A stretch of 62,000 nt of DNA, from the NCBI GenBank assembly GCA_037447655.1, contig JBBHKE010001628.1, positions 1 to 62,000 on the forward strand. Reading direction: 5' to 3'. Shown in pieces: positions 43,601-54,703 of this stretch (positions are counted from its first letter, which is position 1; each line of letters opens with the position of its first letter). Under the pieces are notes generated by a model, which was not told the DNA's origin, ran no database searches, and was given only the letters and a program-made list of their open reading frames with translations. The DNA is from Zygnema cylindricum (lineage: Eukaryota > Streptophyta > Zygnematophyceae > Zygnematales > Zygnemataceae). Made by a program: the position numbers and the translations under genes.

Positions 43601-45662
43601 GAAAGTCTGGTCACTCCACAGCAGCCTCATGTTCTTTTTAGGGGCCTCTCTCTCTTCCTCTCCCTCTCCCTCTCCCTCTCCAAAGCACAAATACCCTGCA
43701 TACATGAAGTGCTTTTTGTATTTTTTTTTAGGACATGGCTGATGGTTTACAAATCCAATATCTCAAAAGTTCAACTCAAAGATTGGAACATGACAATCTG
43801 TTTTCAGAGTTTTTAGAGGAAAATCACTTTCATATTTCCATGTGTTAAGATATTTAGGTCATGTCTAGGAAACAATAATTTTATATGCAGAAACAGTAAA
43901 ATGTTTAAGTTGGATTTGCCAAAAAAAAAATCCATTTATAGAATAATTGATTTTATTTGAAGGTCAGATGAACATCGAGGATTACTTTCGTTCGCACAAC
44001 TTTTTGCAGTGTACAAAAGACCGTCAGTTTGGAACATAATAATCAATTTTTAGAGCTTTTAGAGGAAAATCAATATCATTTTTCCATGACTGAAGGTAAG
44101 GTTTAGGAAACAAGATATGCAGAAACAAGAAAATGTTTAAGCTGGATTTGCCAAAAAAAAAGTTCCATCTATAGAATAATCGGGTTCCAAAATAAAAACC
44201 CATTTATGAATAATTGGGTTTATTCGAAGATCTGATAAATGTAGAGGGTTACTTTCGTTCACGCAACTTTTTGTAGAGTACAAAAAATCGACAGAACTAA
44301 CCGTGAATTCCTATTAGCGTTGAGAAATTTATAGTGTGGGGGTTATTTTAGTGTTGTGAAACTTTGTATTTTAGTGTTCTGAGAGATGTGGATGATTTTC
44401 AGCCGCTTACCAAAAGCGTTAAGGAAAAAGCAATAAGTGTTATTGACTCTATTATCTGTTCATGGTAAAAAAAAAATCCCTCCCTCCCTCCCTCCCTTTT
44501 TTTACTAGCCGACTCAGCCTCGGACTTTCATTTTCTTCTCCGCTTTCGTTCCTCCTTTTTTTTTGTTCCCCCTATTTTTGGGTTCTCCGGTTTCAAATTT
44601 TTCACAAGATGAGACAGGAGTAGTAAAATGCTTTTCAGTAAAGTCTTCCTCGTTTCTCGCTCCGTTTTGCATTTTTTCTTTTCTTCTTTTTCTCTTTTGG
44701 AGTTTCAATTTCAAATTTGATTATGTCACAAGATGAGACTGTAGCAATAAACCTTCTCGTTCTCCCTCTCTTTTTTTTTCTTTTCTTTTTTTCTTTTTTT
44801 TTCTTTTCTTTCGGGGTTCTAGTTCCAAATTTGATATGTCGCAAGACGAGGCAGTATTAATAAACTTTTTGTTCCTTTTCTTTTTTCTTCTTTTTTTGGT
44901 GTTTCCAGTTCCAAATTTTATATGTCACAAGACGAGGCAGTAAAATTAAAAAAATTGTTACCTTTTCTTTGTTTTTCTTTTTTTGGTATCTCCAGTTTCA
45001 AATTTGACATGTCACAAGACGAGGCGGTGGAGCTTGGGAGGAGGGCAATCTATCACGCGACATTTCGTGACGCGGCAAGTGGAGGAACTGTTAGTGGTAA
45101 GTATTCAGTTTCTTTTTCTTCACAAAGTGGAAAATCTCCCTCTTTCCCTCCCTCCCTCCCTCCCTCCCCCCCCCCCTCTCTCCCTTCTTTCCCTCCATCT
45201 GTCCGTCCCTCCCTCCCAACCTCCCCTCCCTCCCTCCTATTCTACCCTCCCCCCCCTCCCTCCCTCCCTCCCTCCCTCCCTCCCTCCCTCCCTCTCTCAA
45301 TAGTTACGAATTGTATTTGAACTCGTAAAATTTATTGTTTACAAAATGGAATTTGAACTTGTACATGTATATGTTTTTCCGAATGGATTTTGAACTCTCC
45401 CATAAATTTTATTACGAAACAGTATTTGGACCCTTCATCCGTTTCTTATTCTTTTCTTCTTTTTCCTTTTTTATTTATTTTCCTTTTTTATTTATTTTCC
45501 TTTTTTATTTATTTCCCTTTTTTTTTTGTAAATTTTACAGTGTATCATGTCGGTGCCGAGGGATGGACGAAAGTTTCGGGAACTGATGTGACTGATCTCC
45601 ATTATCAGTATTATCCTCCAAAAACTGAAGAAACAACACCAGAAACTACCGTAACAGCATAG
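40644..45662 (+). CDS. PBE: 20S proteasome subunit beta-5 (plant PBE type), first exon missing
   Basis: Six exons join in frame: 40,644-40,773, 41,351-41,457, 42,183-42,317, 43,134-43,237, 44,996-45,096 and 45,541-45,662 (TAG). They give 232 residues of the chymotrypsin-like catalytic subunit. Thr1 follows the propeptide Gly (HGTTTLAF); Asp17, Lys33 and Met45 are in place, so the enzyme should be active. LDGFQ in the propeptide, [16 protein letters not shown] and the C-terminal [13 protein letters not shown] follow the plant form. All introns are GT-AG. The propeptide start (about 40-55 residues) is missing; an upstream exon was not found. Introns 1 and 4 contain repeated copies of exon ends, and introns 2, 4 and 5 hold GA or CT simple repeats. 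There are no internal stops. Confidence 0.95.
40872..41000 (+). repeat. Two extra copies of exon 1 end plus donor site in intron 1
   Basis: The end of exon 1 (AGCAACAATGGGACCATAT, then gtgagg) recurs at 40,872-40,900 followed by GTAAGC and again, more diverged, at 40,961-40,999 followed by GTGAGC. The intron-side sequence (TGTAATGTGGATC...TGTAGTTCACTTTTTT) repeats with it, so the unit of about 105 bp spans the exon-intron junction. Confidence 0.85.
41462..41700 (+). repeat. GA-rich minisatellite in intron 2
   Basis: Repeats such as GGAGAGGGGAGGGCGA fill about 240 bp of intron 2. They create long open frames on both strands that are not genes. Confidence 0.9.
43255..43345 (+). repeat. Copy of exon 4 end plus donor site in intron 4
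   Basis: GAATGCTTATGGAGTTTTTG...CAGG followed by GTAAGG (43,309-43,340) repeats the end of exon 4 (TATGCTTATGGAGTTTTGGATTCTGG followed by gtaaga), and the weaker match extends upstream to a CAGGGTTG that parallels CAGTTGG in the exon. Confidence 0.75.
43421..43525 (+). repeat. GAGGGA simple repeat in intron 4
   Basis: About 100 bp of GAGGGA/GAGAGG units. A complementary TCTCCC run lies at 43,645-43,682, so the two could pair in the pre-mRNA. Confidence 0.9.
43770..44300 (+). repeat. Tandem duplication inside intron 4
   Basis: Two diverged units (about 43,795-44,035 and 44,040-44,290) share TTTTTAGAG...GAAAATCA, ATATGCAGAAACA, TGGATTTGCCAAAAAAAA, and GGATTACTTTCGTTC...CAACTTTTTG. Confidence 0.7.
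44588..44945 (+). repeat. Four extra copies of exon 5 start with its acceptor
   Basis: The true exon 5 start at 44,996 (TTTCAAATTTGACATGTCAC...GACGAGGC after tctccag) is preceded by copies at about 44,590, 44,708, 44,823 and 44,908. Each follows a pyrimidine-rich run; only the copy at 44,908 keeps a full CCAG acceptor. Similarity rises toward the real exon. The spacing is about 85-118 bp. Confidence 0.88.
45130..45298 (+). repeat. CCCT simple repeat in intron 5
   Basis: A CCCT/CCCTCC tract runs for about 165 bp between exons 5 and 6. Confidence 0.9.
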
Positions 45663-46065
45663 AAAGGCTCCCAACTGTTTGAAATTTCTCGTCGAGGGTC
45701 TCTTCATATACGTGTGTATCATCATCTCTGGAGCATTTGAAAAAACGTTTAAACAAGGAGGAGCCTGTTTGAAGTGGAGATTCATGCACGTTTTTTTTCT
45801 CGAAGGTCGATATTTTCTCGTTAAGGAATGTATTGTATATGAAAGTGATATGAAAGTGACATGATAAAACCTTTTTTGTATAAAATTTTCTGTGTACCGA
45901 TGACAGTCATGTACAATATTCAACATGTGGGAGTTGGATGTTTGACTCGTAGTTTGACTTTCGAATAATTTTGTTTGTTATAAATGTGTGGTTTCCATGG
46001 TTTCAAAATCATAAGACATATCGGAATATGATGAGTATGGTGTATTGTATCATTTGTCACAACTA

Positions 46066-46259
46066 CACCGCCTATCGTTATTAGGGTTAAGGATTTATTG
46101 GTGTTAATGTTAGAACGTATAATACTAACTTAGTGCAAGGTGACTTGGCAGATAGTTGTTCACTTCCTTAAATAGTATTGTTAACCCTATTTTGTGATTT
46201 TCGGCCAAAAGAACTTGTGACCGAATTAGTGTTATTAACTCTAATAACTACGAGTGGTG
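46066..46259. mobile_element. MITE M, copy b (TA target duplication)
   Basis: 194 bp starting CACCGCCTATCGTTATTAG and ending in its approximate inverse (CTAATAACTACGAGTGGTG), with TA on each side. It lies about 400 bp downstream of the proteasome stop codon. Confidence 0.7.
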
Positions 46260-46445
46260 TAGTTAGAGATAGGGACGCAATGTTGAAAATGACACAAATT
46301 CCAGGTTGGTGTGCTATGAGTGAATTTAGTTTTTACTCGTGCCCTCCCACCTGCAATTACACATTCGATTTGCTACACAGTACGGTATGTTAAGGTACAC
46401 AGCACATCGTCATTAAAGTAAATAACTCTACCTCAAGTGAGTTAA

Positions 46446-46675
46446 GGCATGTTCCCATTTGACATAGTAAGGGTTATTTTTTTTTCTGTCGTTTTCCTTT
46501 GAAACTTAGCCCCCAACGAGAAAATCTTCAGCCGTATCAAAAAAATGAAAATACCAAAGTACAATATCTGTGTCTTCCAACTTTAAATGTACTACAGTTT
46601 GTCTTCTAGCGCATTTCGACCCATTTTCGCATCACTCCATCTCATCTTTGCGAGGTGGTTTTAGTCAAAGTAACA
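46446..46675 (+). repeat. Fragment of H2 MITE
   Basis: The end GGCATGTTCCCATTTGAC, then CTGTCGTTTTCCTTTGAAAC and AATCTTCAGCCGTA..., align with the first 230 bp of H2 at 58,393. The fragment stops near the palindromic core. Confidence 0.65.
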
Positions 46676-48086
46676 AGTTGTAAGCGAATAGGAAGACGTT
46701 GGGGCATGCGTCACATGCTTTGAAAATTTTTTTACAGTACGCGGTAAATAGGAGGGTTCATAGGTCTGCCGGGAAAAAGCGTTCGCGAGGGATCGTGAGT
46801 CTGGTTGAGAAATGGGGCAAGTAGAAGGAGGTACTGTGAACGCTAGAGTTACTAAACCATCTCCTCCCCACGGCACACCTCTGTTCATTCTTGATTTTGA
46901 GGCAATGGACAATGGAGGCTGTCTACCTGGTTGTCATAAAGGCAAAATGATTGATGATTCTCCGGGATCAAAAATGATTGTAGCTCCCATATAGGGGGAG
47001 TAGGTGTGGGAATTGATACTGAATCTCAATTTAGCCAAAAATGACAGCAAATGGCCAGATTTATGATGATGGACCTACCAAAGGTCACCACGGAAGGTGT
47101 GCATTTTACAACCCAAAACGTGCAATAGAAGAACCATCCAGGTATAAAAGGGGTAAAAAAAGAAAAGAAAACGGATTTTGAGTGAATGAAGCTAAACCCT
47201 TTTAAAATCGGTGAGGGTTTTTGAACGCTTTAGCGGTTTGGCGGTTCAGTTTGGTGAAATCAAACGTTTTAACCTTCTACAAGTTTTTATTTTTTTTGGT
47301 TCAGCCGAGCCGAACCGAACCGGGCACAGTGCTTGACTTCGGTAGTGTGCAGTTTGGTTAGTAAGTACGGTCTACTTTTGTAGTGTGTATTTTAGAAAGC
47401 AAGAAGTGTACGTCTTGTAGTAAATCGGGACGATGCTATTTGCCGATAAGCTATAGTGGATTGTGGAAATGACCTCGATCTGACATAATTTATTGTTTGC
47501 CTATCAAATGCGATAGCTACGCCAGCTGATTGATTATTTGTTGGAGTTAGCACGGTTGACTGGTAGTCTAGGTGCTTGCAACTCTTGCATTGCAGACATT
47601 GTAACAAGGGCGAACATGAGGAGAGGGGAGACAAATGTGACAAGAGTCATAAGCACGATAAGCCTCACAAGTGGCTAAAACGGTCGCATTTGTGGGCAAG
47701 GGAAGCCGTAAGGATGAGTTAACTGGAGACAAGGCAATGGATTATGAGGTGGTGACGTCGGGAAAGGAAGGCACGGAAGGATTAGCTTCCATTCAGATTA
47801 TTTTGGGTTTCAGATTTTCAAACTTGTTGCTAGAAAATATTACAACATTGGCTTGCAATTGCCAACAATTTTGTTCCAGAATACGTTTGAAAAAAGACCT
47901 TTCCATTTATCCTCTGTACATAAATGATTTTTTTTTTATACGATATGAACACTAGGAGTAACTTGGAAGTGTAGTTCTGTGCCTGATCAGCCGATCAGCA
48001 GAATCACTACAATATCGCGATTCGAACAGGGGAACGAGCTGCAGATGAGCGATTCGCGGCTGTTTCACTGCAGCCACGCTACCCGT
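46676..48086. other. Intergenic, no gene recognised
   Basis: Short ORFs (for example 47,671-47,955) lack known motifs. There is a short GCCGAACCGAACCGG run near 47,310. The only clear features are the flanking MITEs. Confidence 0.5.
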
Positions 48087-48553
48087 CAGAGGTCGCAAAT
48101 GTCAAAATTTTGGATACTTGAACCCGACGAATTTGTTTTTTTTTTAAATTTGAACACCCGATACCCAACCGGGTTATGTCATGCTCCTAAATTGTTACCC
48201 GTTACTCGATACGCCTTTACGAAAATAAAAGTTAACCGAAACTCGATTTCCCGCGACTACCCGTAACCGCCCGTACCCGAAGAAGTACAAAATTGATGGT
48301 ACATCTCCCTCATACCTTCCACTATACCAAAAGTACAAAATACAATTATGCTGGATAGTATGGACAGTACATAACCTTCAATTTTTTTCGTTTTTTGCTT
48401 ACCCAAACGTACCCTATATTTATATTTTTATTGTGACTCACCCTCCCGAATCCGCCCGGCCTCCAGAATTTGGCACCCGAATCCGTTCCGGATCCGACGC
48501 GGGCGGTCGGGTAACGGTCGGGTACGGATTCGGGTACCCGATTGCGACCTCTG
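48087..48553. mobile_element. hAT-type MITE with CGGGTA-rich arms
   Basis: Ends are CAGAGGTCGCAA and TTGCGACCTCTG. The 8-bp flanks are CTACCCGT (48,079-48,086) and CTACCCGG (48,554-48,561), one mismatch. The arms are filled with ACCCG/CGGGT motifs, inverted between left and right. CAG...CTG ends with an 8-bp duplication fit hAT. No ORF of note. Confidence 0.75.
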
Positions 48554-49391
48554 CTACCCGGCTTCTTCATCTGGCGCCTGGAGTGCGGCTGCGATTCAAC
48601 GATTTCACTTCGACCAGAATGCCAACGCGTCGTTGACCTGAATGTTTCGCACCGGCGATGTTTGTCGAACGCTGGTAGGGCGTTGACCACTGCATTGCCG
48701 TACTGTAAAGGATTTTGCCGTACACTTTTGTCAACTGGCAAGGAATTTGCCGATCTCCGTTCGATATGACCCTAACCACGGAATTGGATTCAGTTCGAGT
48801 CTTCCAAGAATGCGCGTCTCGCACTTGAGAGTCGTAACGCGGTCGATGACGGTTGGCAATTTGGTCGAATGGCAGTCTGGTCACGTCGCACGCGTGTGCA
48901 CAAACGACGGTTCAGACCAGTCCAGCTTCCGTACACGGAAGCGTACTTTCCAGGAAGCGCTCCAGTACAGTCGCATGCGGTGCTGCAGTGCGCCTTTTCC
49001 GCCGTCCACCGCAATTCGCCGCGTTCCTCGTTTCGGAATTTGGAACCCGCCACACGTCACGTCACAGCCAGGCAGAGAGGCGCCGCAGCCGAATACGCGC
49101 GTTTACAGCCGTCGATCTAGGCAGCGACAGATCTGGAGCGTGCGATGGTTCCTCTCACGTTTCAGTGGCGGCAATCCCTGCGACAAGCTGCGGCTCCACC
49201 CTCGCAGCAACTTCTTTTAAATACTGACTTGGGACGGAGGGGAAAACTACCGAAGAAAAACATCTCTCTCAAAACACATCCACTATTACGGCAGCCTAGT
49301 GGGAAACCGGCCCCAAACTAGAAAGCTTTCAAACATTTGTTCATTAAGTATGGTGATTCTAAGAGAGACAGAGAGGAGAAAAAAGACCGCC
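48554..49391 (+). other. GC-rich upstream region of the secreted-protein gene
   Basis: Local GC content is clearly higher than in the surroundings, which creates overlapping ORFs on both strands without known motifs. It probably contains the promoter and 5' untranslated region of the gene starting at 49,392. Confidence 0.45.
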
Positions 49392-52300
49392 ATGGCTAAG
49401 GCGAATCTATCTCCCAAACTTGGTTGGAGCTTGGTCATGTGTGCCGTGGCGTTGGCGATGAGCCACACTATTTCCTGCACGGAGGCGGCACGCAGTTTCG
49501 GAATGAGGGTCGACCGCGATAAAATGGCAAACCGCGTGTCCGGGCGAACTTTGATGACAGTCTCCTCCACTTACTTCCCCGACTGCGATTTTTTCCTTTC
49601 GGCGGACAACGACACCATCCCAAGCATCAGGTAGAATGGAAGACCCAACTCGGTTTCTCCATTTGGGCGCGTTTACATGTTTAAATATGAATATTTTGAT
49701 TCCTTTACATTGGGTTGAACGCTTAGCACATCGATATGGAAACCAATCAGCCTGGAGTAGGATGGAGAGGCTAGAGTAAGAGAGAGTGATGAGAGTGAAG
49801 ATAGGCAGTAGGGAGGGAGAGAGTGGAGGATGTATGCAAAGTGAGATAGAGGGAGGCGGGAGGGAGAGAGGGAGAAGTGGAGAGAGGGTAGGGAGGGAGG
49901 CAGAAAAGGTGGGGAAATAGGGGGTAAAATAGTTGGGGCGAGTGTTAAAGATGGAAAAGGGACGAAGAGTGAGGGGAAAGGAGTGAGGGAAATGATAAAG
50001 TCGGGATGGTGGTTACATTTTCTTCAGACCTTCTCCTCTTTCCCCCCTTTTCCATCACGCCTCTTCTCTCACTCCCCATTTGTCTTTCCCTCACTCTTGT
50101 TCTCACTTCTCTTTCTTTACCTCACCTCGTCGCCTGTTTTCTTATTCTATTATTATTCTCTCTGTCTTTCCCTAATTATATCTAAACCTCTTTGCTGGTT
50201 CGGCCTAAGCTATAATTAGCAACTTCTGCGGTGAAATTATGTTGAATTATGTTTGAATGCTCATGAAATCCGTATAATAAGCTCTATCGGTTTTTTTATT
50301 TTTTTCTTATCTGTAAATAGCCTTTTTTTCTTTAGTGGATCACTTTGACACCTTTCGGAACTTATTGGAAACATAAAATGCTGAAAGCATGCTTAAAAAA
50401 CAGTCAACAATCTCAACTTCTAAGCTCTATATATTTTTTAAAACTTTGAATTTTTCCCTTGTAAATCAATGTCCTCTTAAAATTCACGCGCAATAAACTG
50501 GAAGATTTTATTCAATCCCATTTTCTGACCGGATAGCAGAATGTTGAATGGTTTCCAGTCTCTTTGTGATGTATCTTTTAGAAGCTCCAGTTGATCCTCC
50601 AGTTTTGAGGGGAAATTTGAATTTTGACCTATAGTTACCCTGGCTTGTCGTCGATAATCACAAAATTATGTTATTAGGGGCAAAATCAACCCATTTGCAT
50701 ATTCCGCTTCGGAATGCCCAAATGTAGCATTGTGCTTTTCTTTATCATTCAATTCAAAACCATTTTACGGTCTCACTGTCAAAGTAACAATTATGAAATA
50801 ACACCAATCCTTTAATATTACCGTTGTGCACGTGCAAATTTGGATTTTCCATGATTTTTGGAAATCAAATAATCCCGATGATACACCAAGAAACTAAAAT
50901 CTGTGTCGAAGTGCACAGAATACGAATCCTATTTTCCTTTTTACTTTGAGAAAATGCTTTGTATTTTAGCAACCCATATATTCGATGTTTTTGTTTCATA
51001 TTCGAGTTCATTTGAAAAACACAAATAGAACTGACGCGAAAGTTATGGTCCATTTCAGTTTGGAAGGATCGAGTGACACGGGAGTAGGGCCCTACGTTAT
51101 GGACTCCGTGAGTGGAGAGATTATTGAAGTGGATAGTTCTGGAGAGGCCTATTTTATCTGCTCGGATAAGGCGGGAACTAGCGTTGGCAACCAGTTCTAC
51201 GTCAACGGACAACAAGCCCAGATGAAGTTCCGCACTTTTAATTCGGTAAGTTTTAAAATCTGGAAGTACTTCATTGGCACATAATAATCTGTCACTAGTT
51301 AATCTCTATGTTTAAGGCGGTTACAAGTCCATGTGCCCAAACTAGTTCATTTTCGGTTACTAAAAAAGGCCAGTGTAGTAACTTTCACTTCATGGAAGGT
51401 TTTTTTTCCATAAACATAGCAAAGCAGTAACAACTTGACAAGGATTCAAATCTATTAGAATGCAGTTGGATGGAGGCTTATGGGATACAATTTGGCATCT
51501 GTTGCAGGCGCCGAAGAGCTACTACGAAAACTCTTGCTTTGCGATTCCTCTCACCGCGGTACAAATTCCAAGCGGCAATAGCGTCATAAACCTCAACTTG
51601 GGGGACACATACCAACAAATTTACCCCGACGAGCGCCGATGCCTTATCTTTGCCACGGGCCCCTCTATCGCATCTTGCACCTGTTCACCGTCCGTTACCC
51701 CCGTTTCTTCACCTTCACCTCCTCCTCATTCGCCATCACCTCCCCCTCCTTCATCGTCACCTCCTCCACCATATTCTCCACCTTCACCTCCTCCTCCCTC
51801 ACCTCCTCCTTCGCCATCTCCTCCTCCTTCGCCGTCTCCTCCTCCTCCTTCACCGTCACCTCCTCCTCCTCCTTCACCGTCACCTCCTCCTCCTTCGCCG
51901 TCACCTCCTCCTCCCTCACCTTCTCCCCCGCCTCCATCACCACTCCCACCTCCACCATCTCCTCCCCTTCCTTCGCCTTCACCTCCTCCACCATCGCCTC
52001 CTCCTCCGCCCCCTCCTTCACCACCGCCTCCTCCCGCATGCACCACCTCTTGCCCATCCACTCCATTGGAGCTTTGTGACTTCTATTTCGAGGGATACAA
52101 AAGCAAAATCCCCACGTTCACACTTGTAAATGACGAGGGAACGAGCTTAAGCCCCGGTTTGAGGACGAATAAAACAGGAGATGAGATTGTCGTCGAGGTG
52201 GACGAGTCCGGTTTAGCTCTCTTCCGAGAATGTCCGGCAGTTACTAACCCTGTCGGAAATCAGTTCTACCTAAATGGGGAAGATGCTGTTTTGAAAGGCC

Positions 52301-52470
52301 GGACCTTCCAAACGACACCTGGCATCGATTACTTCCGCAGCCGTTGTGTCATGTTGCCCATTACGGTGTTCAGAATCATGTATAAGGGTGTTGCTTTCAA
52401 TGTTCCAGCGGACGATACGGAGAACCTCTTTGACACAACAAGGCAATGTGTGATGTTTAAGACGTCGTAG
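49392..52470 (+). CDS. Secreted two-domain Ser/Pro-rich protein, pherophorin-like architecture
   Basis: Three exons (49,392-49,630, 51,029-51,245, 51,508-52,470) join in frame to 472 residues. The start ATG has a good context (gccATGG). Residues 1-33 look like a signal peptide (WSLVMCAVALAMSH). A globular domain spans about 65-205, a spacer of SPPP/SPSPPP repeats about 219-329, and a second copy of the domain about 341-472. Both domains share CDF, an IxEVDxSGxAxF motif, VGNQFYxNG, a K.RTF motif, a C.....PLT or C.LPIT strand and a final RRC.IF or RQCVMF. A spacer between two globular domains is the layout of algal pherophorins, with hydroxyproline-type glycosylation likely. However, I do not see the usual pherophorin Cys pattern, so the domain may be different. 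Likely role: cell wall or extracellular matrix. Confidence 0.82.
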
Positions 52471-53685
52471 GTTCTTACAAATAGTTTGTTCCAATAGATC
52501 AAATTGGAAAAAAATATCATGAAATGTTCACTCTTGTGCAACTTAGAGACGATGCTCGAAGTTACTCGAGCACTGCGGTTATTTGCTAGACAATCTACTC
52601 CAATTATGATTTCCTTAGCCTAAAAGGTGTAAATAGATATTAGTCTAGGTGATTGTAAATACTTGATTGTATATTTTTGATTACTTTTGCGGGAAATTTT
52701 TCATTTCCCCTCATATATTATTAATCAGGAATCGGATTCCCCTTTTGTGTGTTCTTCTTGTCAATTTTTGCATTACTTGCATTGATTTTGCCAAAAGTTG
52801 TTGTTACCTTATCTTTTTTTTTCATTTTCGGCTACCAAGTTTGTAAATAGTTTCGCTAAATCTTAGCCACGGCGAAAGAAAACTTTGTGCGTCTTCATCG
52901 TTCAATTTGTTTTTGTCGAGGTTATTGAGAAAGGAAGTAGGGACCTTATCCGCACAAAAGATAAATAAAAGCTTACAGGTGTAACAATTGACTGATTCCA
53001 TCCAATAAATAGATGAAAGAGATTTCAATTTTATTTTTTTATTTGTTGATAATTTATCTTCATTTTGTACAAACATCTGGCTTTCTTTCTTTTTATCATG
53101 GTCCTTGTTGCCAACTTTTATGTTAGGCATGCGTACGCTGTTAAGTAGCGTGGTAGCTTTTGAAAGAGATGTAAGTTAGCAACAATGCATCTTTAGTTGA
53201 TCATCTGGAATTTGAAGGTGTTTAAAGTTTAAGAGGGACTTATGTGGAGGAGGAAAAGTTTTGGCTAAAATGTATTGTCGTTTGGCGGATTCTCTTATGC
53301 TCTCTTTTGTGGTGAATGCTTCCGCTTCTGCTGTTTTTTTTAGTTCTTTGTGGTGTTACCCACCTTATCATTTTTTAGACTTGTTTTTTCAGAATCCTAC
53401 GCAGAATTAGTGGATTTCTTGTAAATTCTGGCACGTTGCAGTCCTCACCGACAGCTGGCAGTGGGCTGCGTGGCAAACAGTTTATAAATGTTATTGGAAG
53501 GGATGGTGAGGGTGTGTGGCTAGCTTGAATCGTGAAACGTGTGAAAGGACAGCTGGCGATTTGCTGGACGGAGAGAGTGGCACGTGGAAAGAAGCTCGAA
53601 AGCAAGAGAACGAGTGGAGGAGGCTCAAGTGTTAAGATTCCTAGCATCGGGGGATAGAATGGACGATCCCAATAAAGGGATTGAT
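52471..53685. other. Intergenic, no gene recognised
   Basis: The first 200 bp contain TGTAAAT motifs (52,628 and 52,655), similar to the TGTAA polyadenylation signal of green algae. Nothing else was identified. Confidence 0.45.
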
Positions 53686-53757
53686 GAGCCGGCCAGGATT
53701 TGTTCCTGGGACCTTTCACTGTATCTGAGGATGTACTAACCACTGTACCACCAGCTC
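53686..53757 (-). repeat. tRNA-derived sequence, second copy
   Basis: 72 nt on the minus strand share the acceptor (GAGCTGG/CCGGCTC), D arm (GTAC/GTAC) and T arm (CCAGG/CCTGG, perfect) with 11,378-11,448. The anticodon stem is poor. The 5' flank GGACCCGCCAG and a GTAATATCCACAC block further out are also shared, so the repeat is longer than the tRNA part. Confidence 0.6.
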
Positions 53758-54486
53758 AGATGTTATGCTGGCGGGTCCAATTTTGTATAGTTTTTTAGTG
53801 TGGATATTACCACAATTCCGGGTATCGAGCGGTACACTTTTCGTACGTCAACATCAAGGACACGTTGGCCATTGGATTTCAATGGAATGAGATCCTAATT
53901 TAAGTGTTGGCTATGATGAGAGTTAAGATTTCTGACCTTGTTTAATTTTGCAACAAATAGTATCGATCGAAGGAAGAATCCTTAGTAAAAGGAATTTTTT
54001 GTTGGGAAGGCCTCAATCTCGTAAGGTTTTGATAATGCCACACCTTTGTATCCACTACTGTACTCTTTTCAATTTTGAAGTCAAGTATGGTCCAAGTCTT
54101 CCGCTTATCACAACCATTCACTATCGAAAACTGGATCGAAGACTTGATTGAAGACTCATACAAGTTAAACTTAGGGCGAATTTCCCTGTTTTCCCCAAAA
54201 CATAGAGTATTAATAATGGTACCAAACATAATGTTATGTTATCAAATATTGTTTTCCCAAACATAGAGTATTAATAATGTTAACAAGGTTAATACAAAGA
54301 ATTCATAATAAGGTGCATTTATTGCCTGAAAAAACGGAAGCCTGAGTTAGATTCCCTCAACCAATACGACAAAAACGTTACTAGCAAAATGTAATGAAGA
54401 GATTCTTGCTTTTATTGTTTGGGGAAAACAACAGGTTTATTATTAGATGATTATGCTGGAAAAACTGTACGTTAGCTATCTAAGTA
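53758..54486. other. Intergenic, no gene recognised
   Basis: Contains a short direct repeat, ACATAGAGTATTAATAATG, at 54,201-54,219 and 54,261-54,279. No coding region was recognised. Confidence 0.45.
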
Positions 54487-54703
54487 CACCGTGTATCGTT
54501 ATTAGGGTTAATAATTTTTTTGCCACTTAAACATCTTTTCTCCGTACACTCCTGTCCGATTTCCATATGGAGGCCGCCCATCGGGAAGATGAAAATCTTG
54601 GCTTTCAATCCCAACCGTCAGATCTATAATCGGACATATGTGTACGGATAATTTTTTTTTTAACTGGCAAACAAAACATTAACACTAATAGCGATATACG
54701 GTG
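54487..54703. mobile_element. MITE M, copy c (TA target duplication)
   Basis: 217 bp, starts CACCGTGTATCGTTATTAG, ends CTAATAGCGATATACGGTG, flanked by TA on both sides. It is the best-preserved copy of the family. Confidence 0.8.

Noticed and set aside
48747-49227. Overlapping 80-157-residue ORFs upstream of the secreted-protein gene.
   Set aside because: GC-rich composition gives open frames in several phases and strands. None shows a domain or matches a neighbour.
51650-52129. Long open frames on both strands across the SPPP region of the secreted-protein gene.
   Set aside because: They are by-products of the CCT/TCA repeat. Only the frame continuous with the flanking globular domains is supported.
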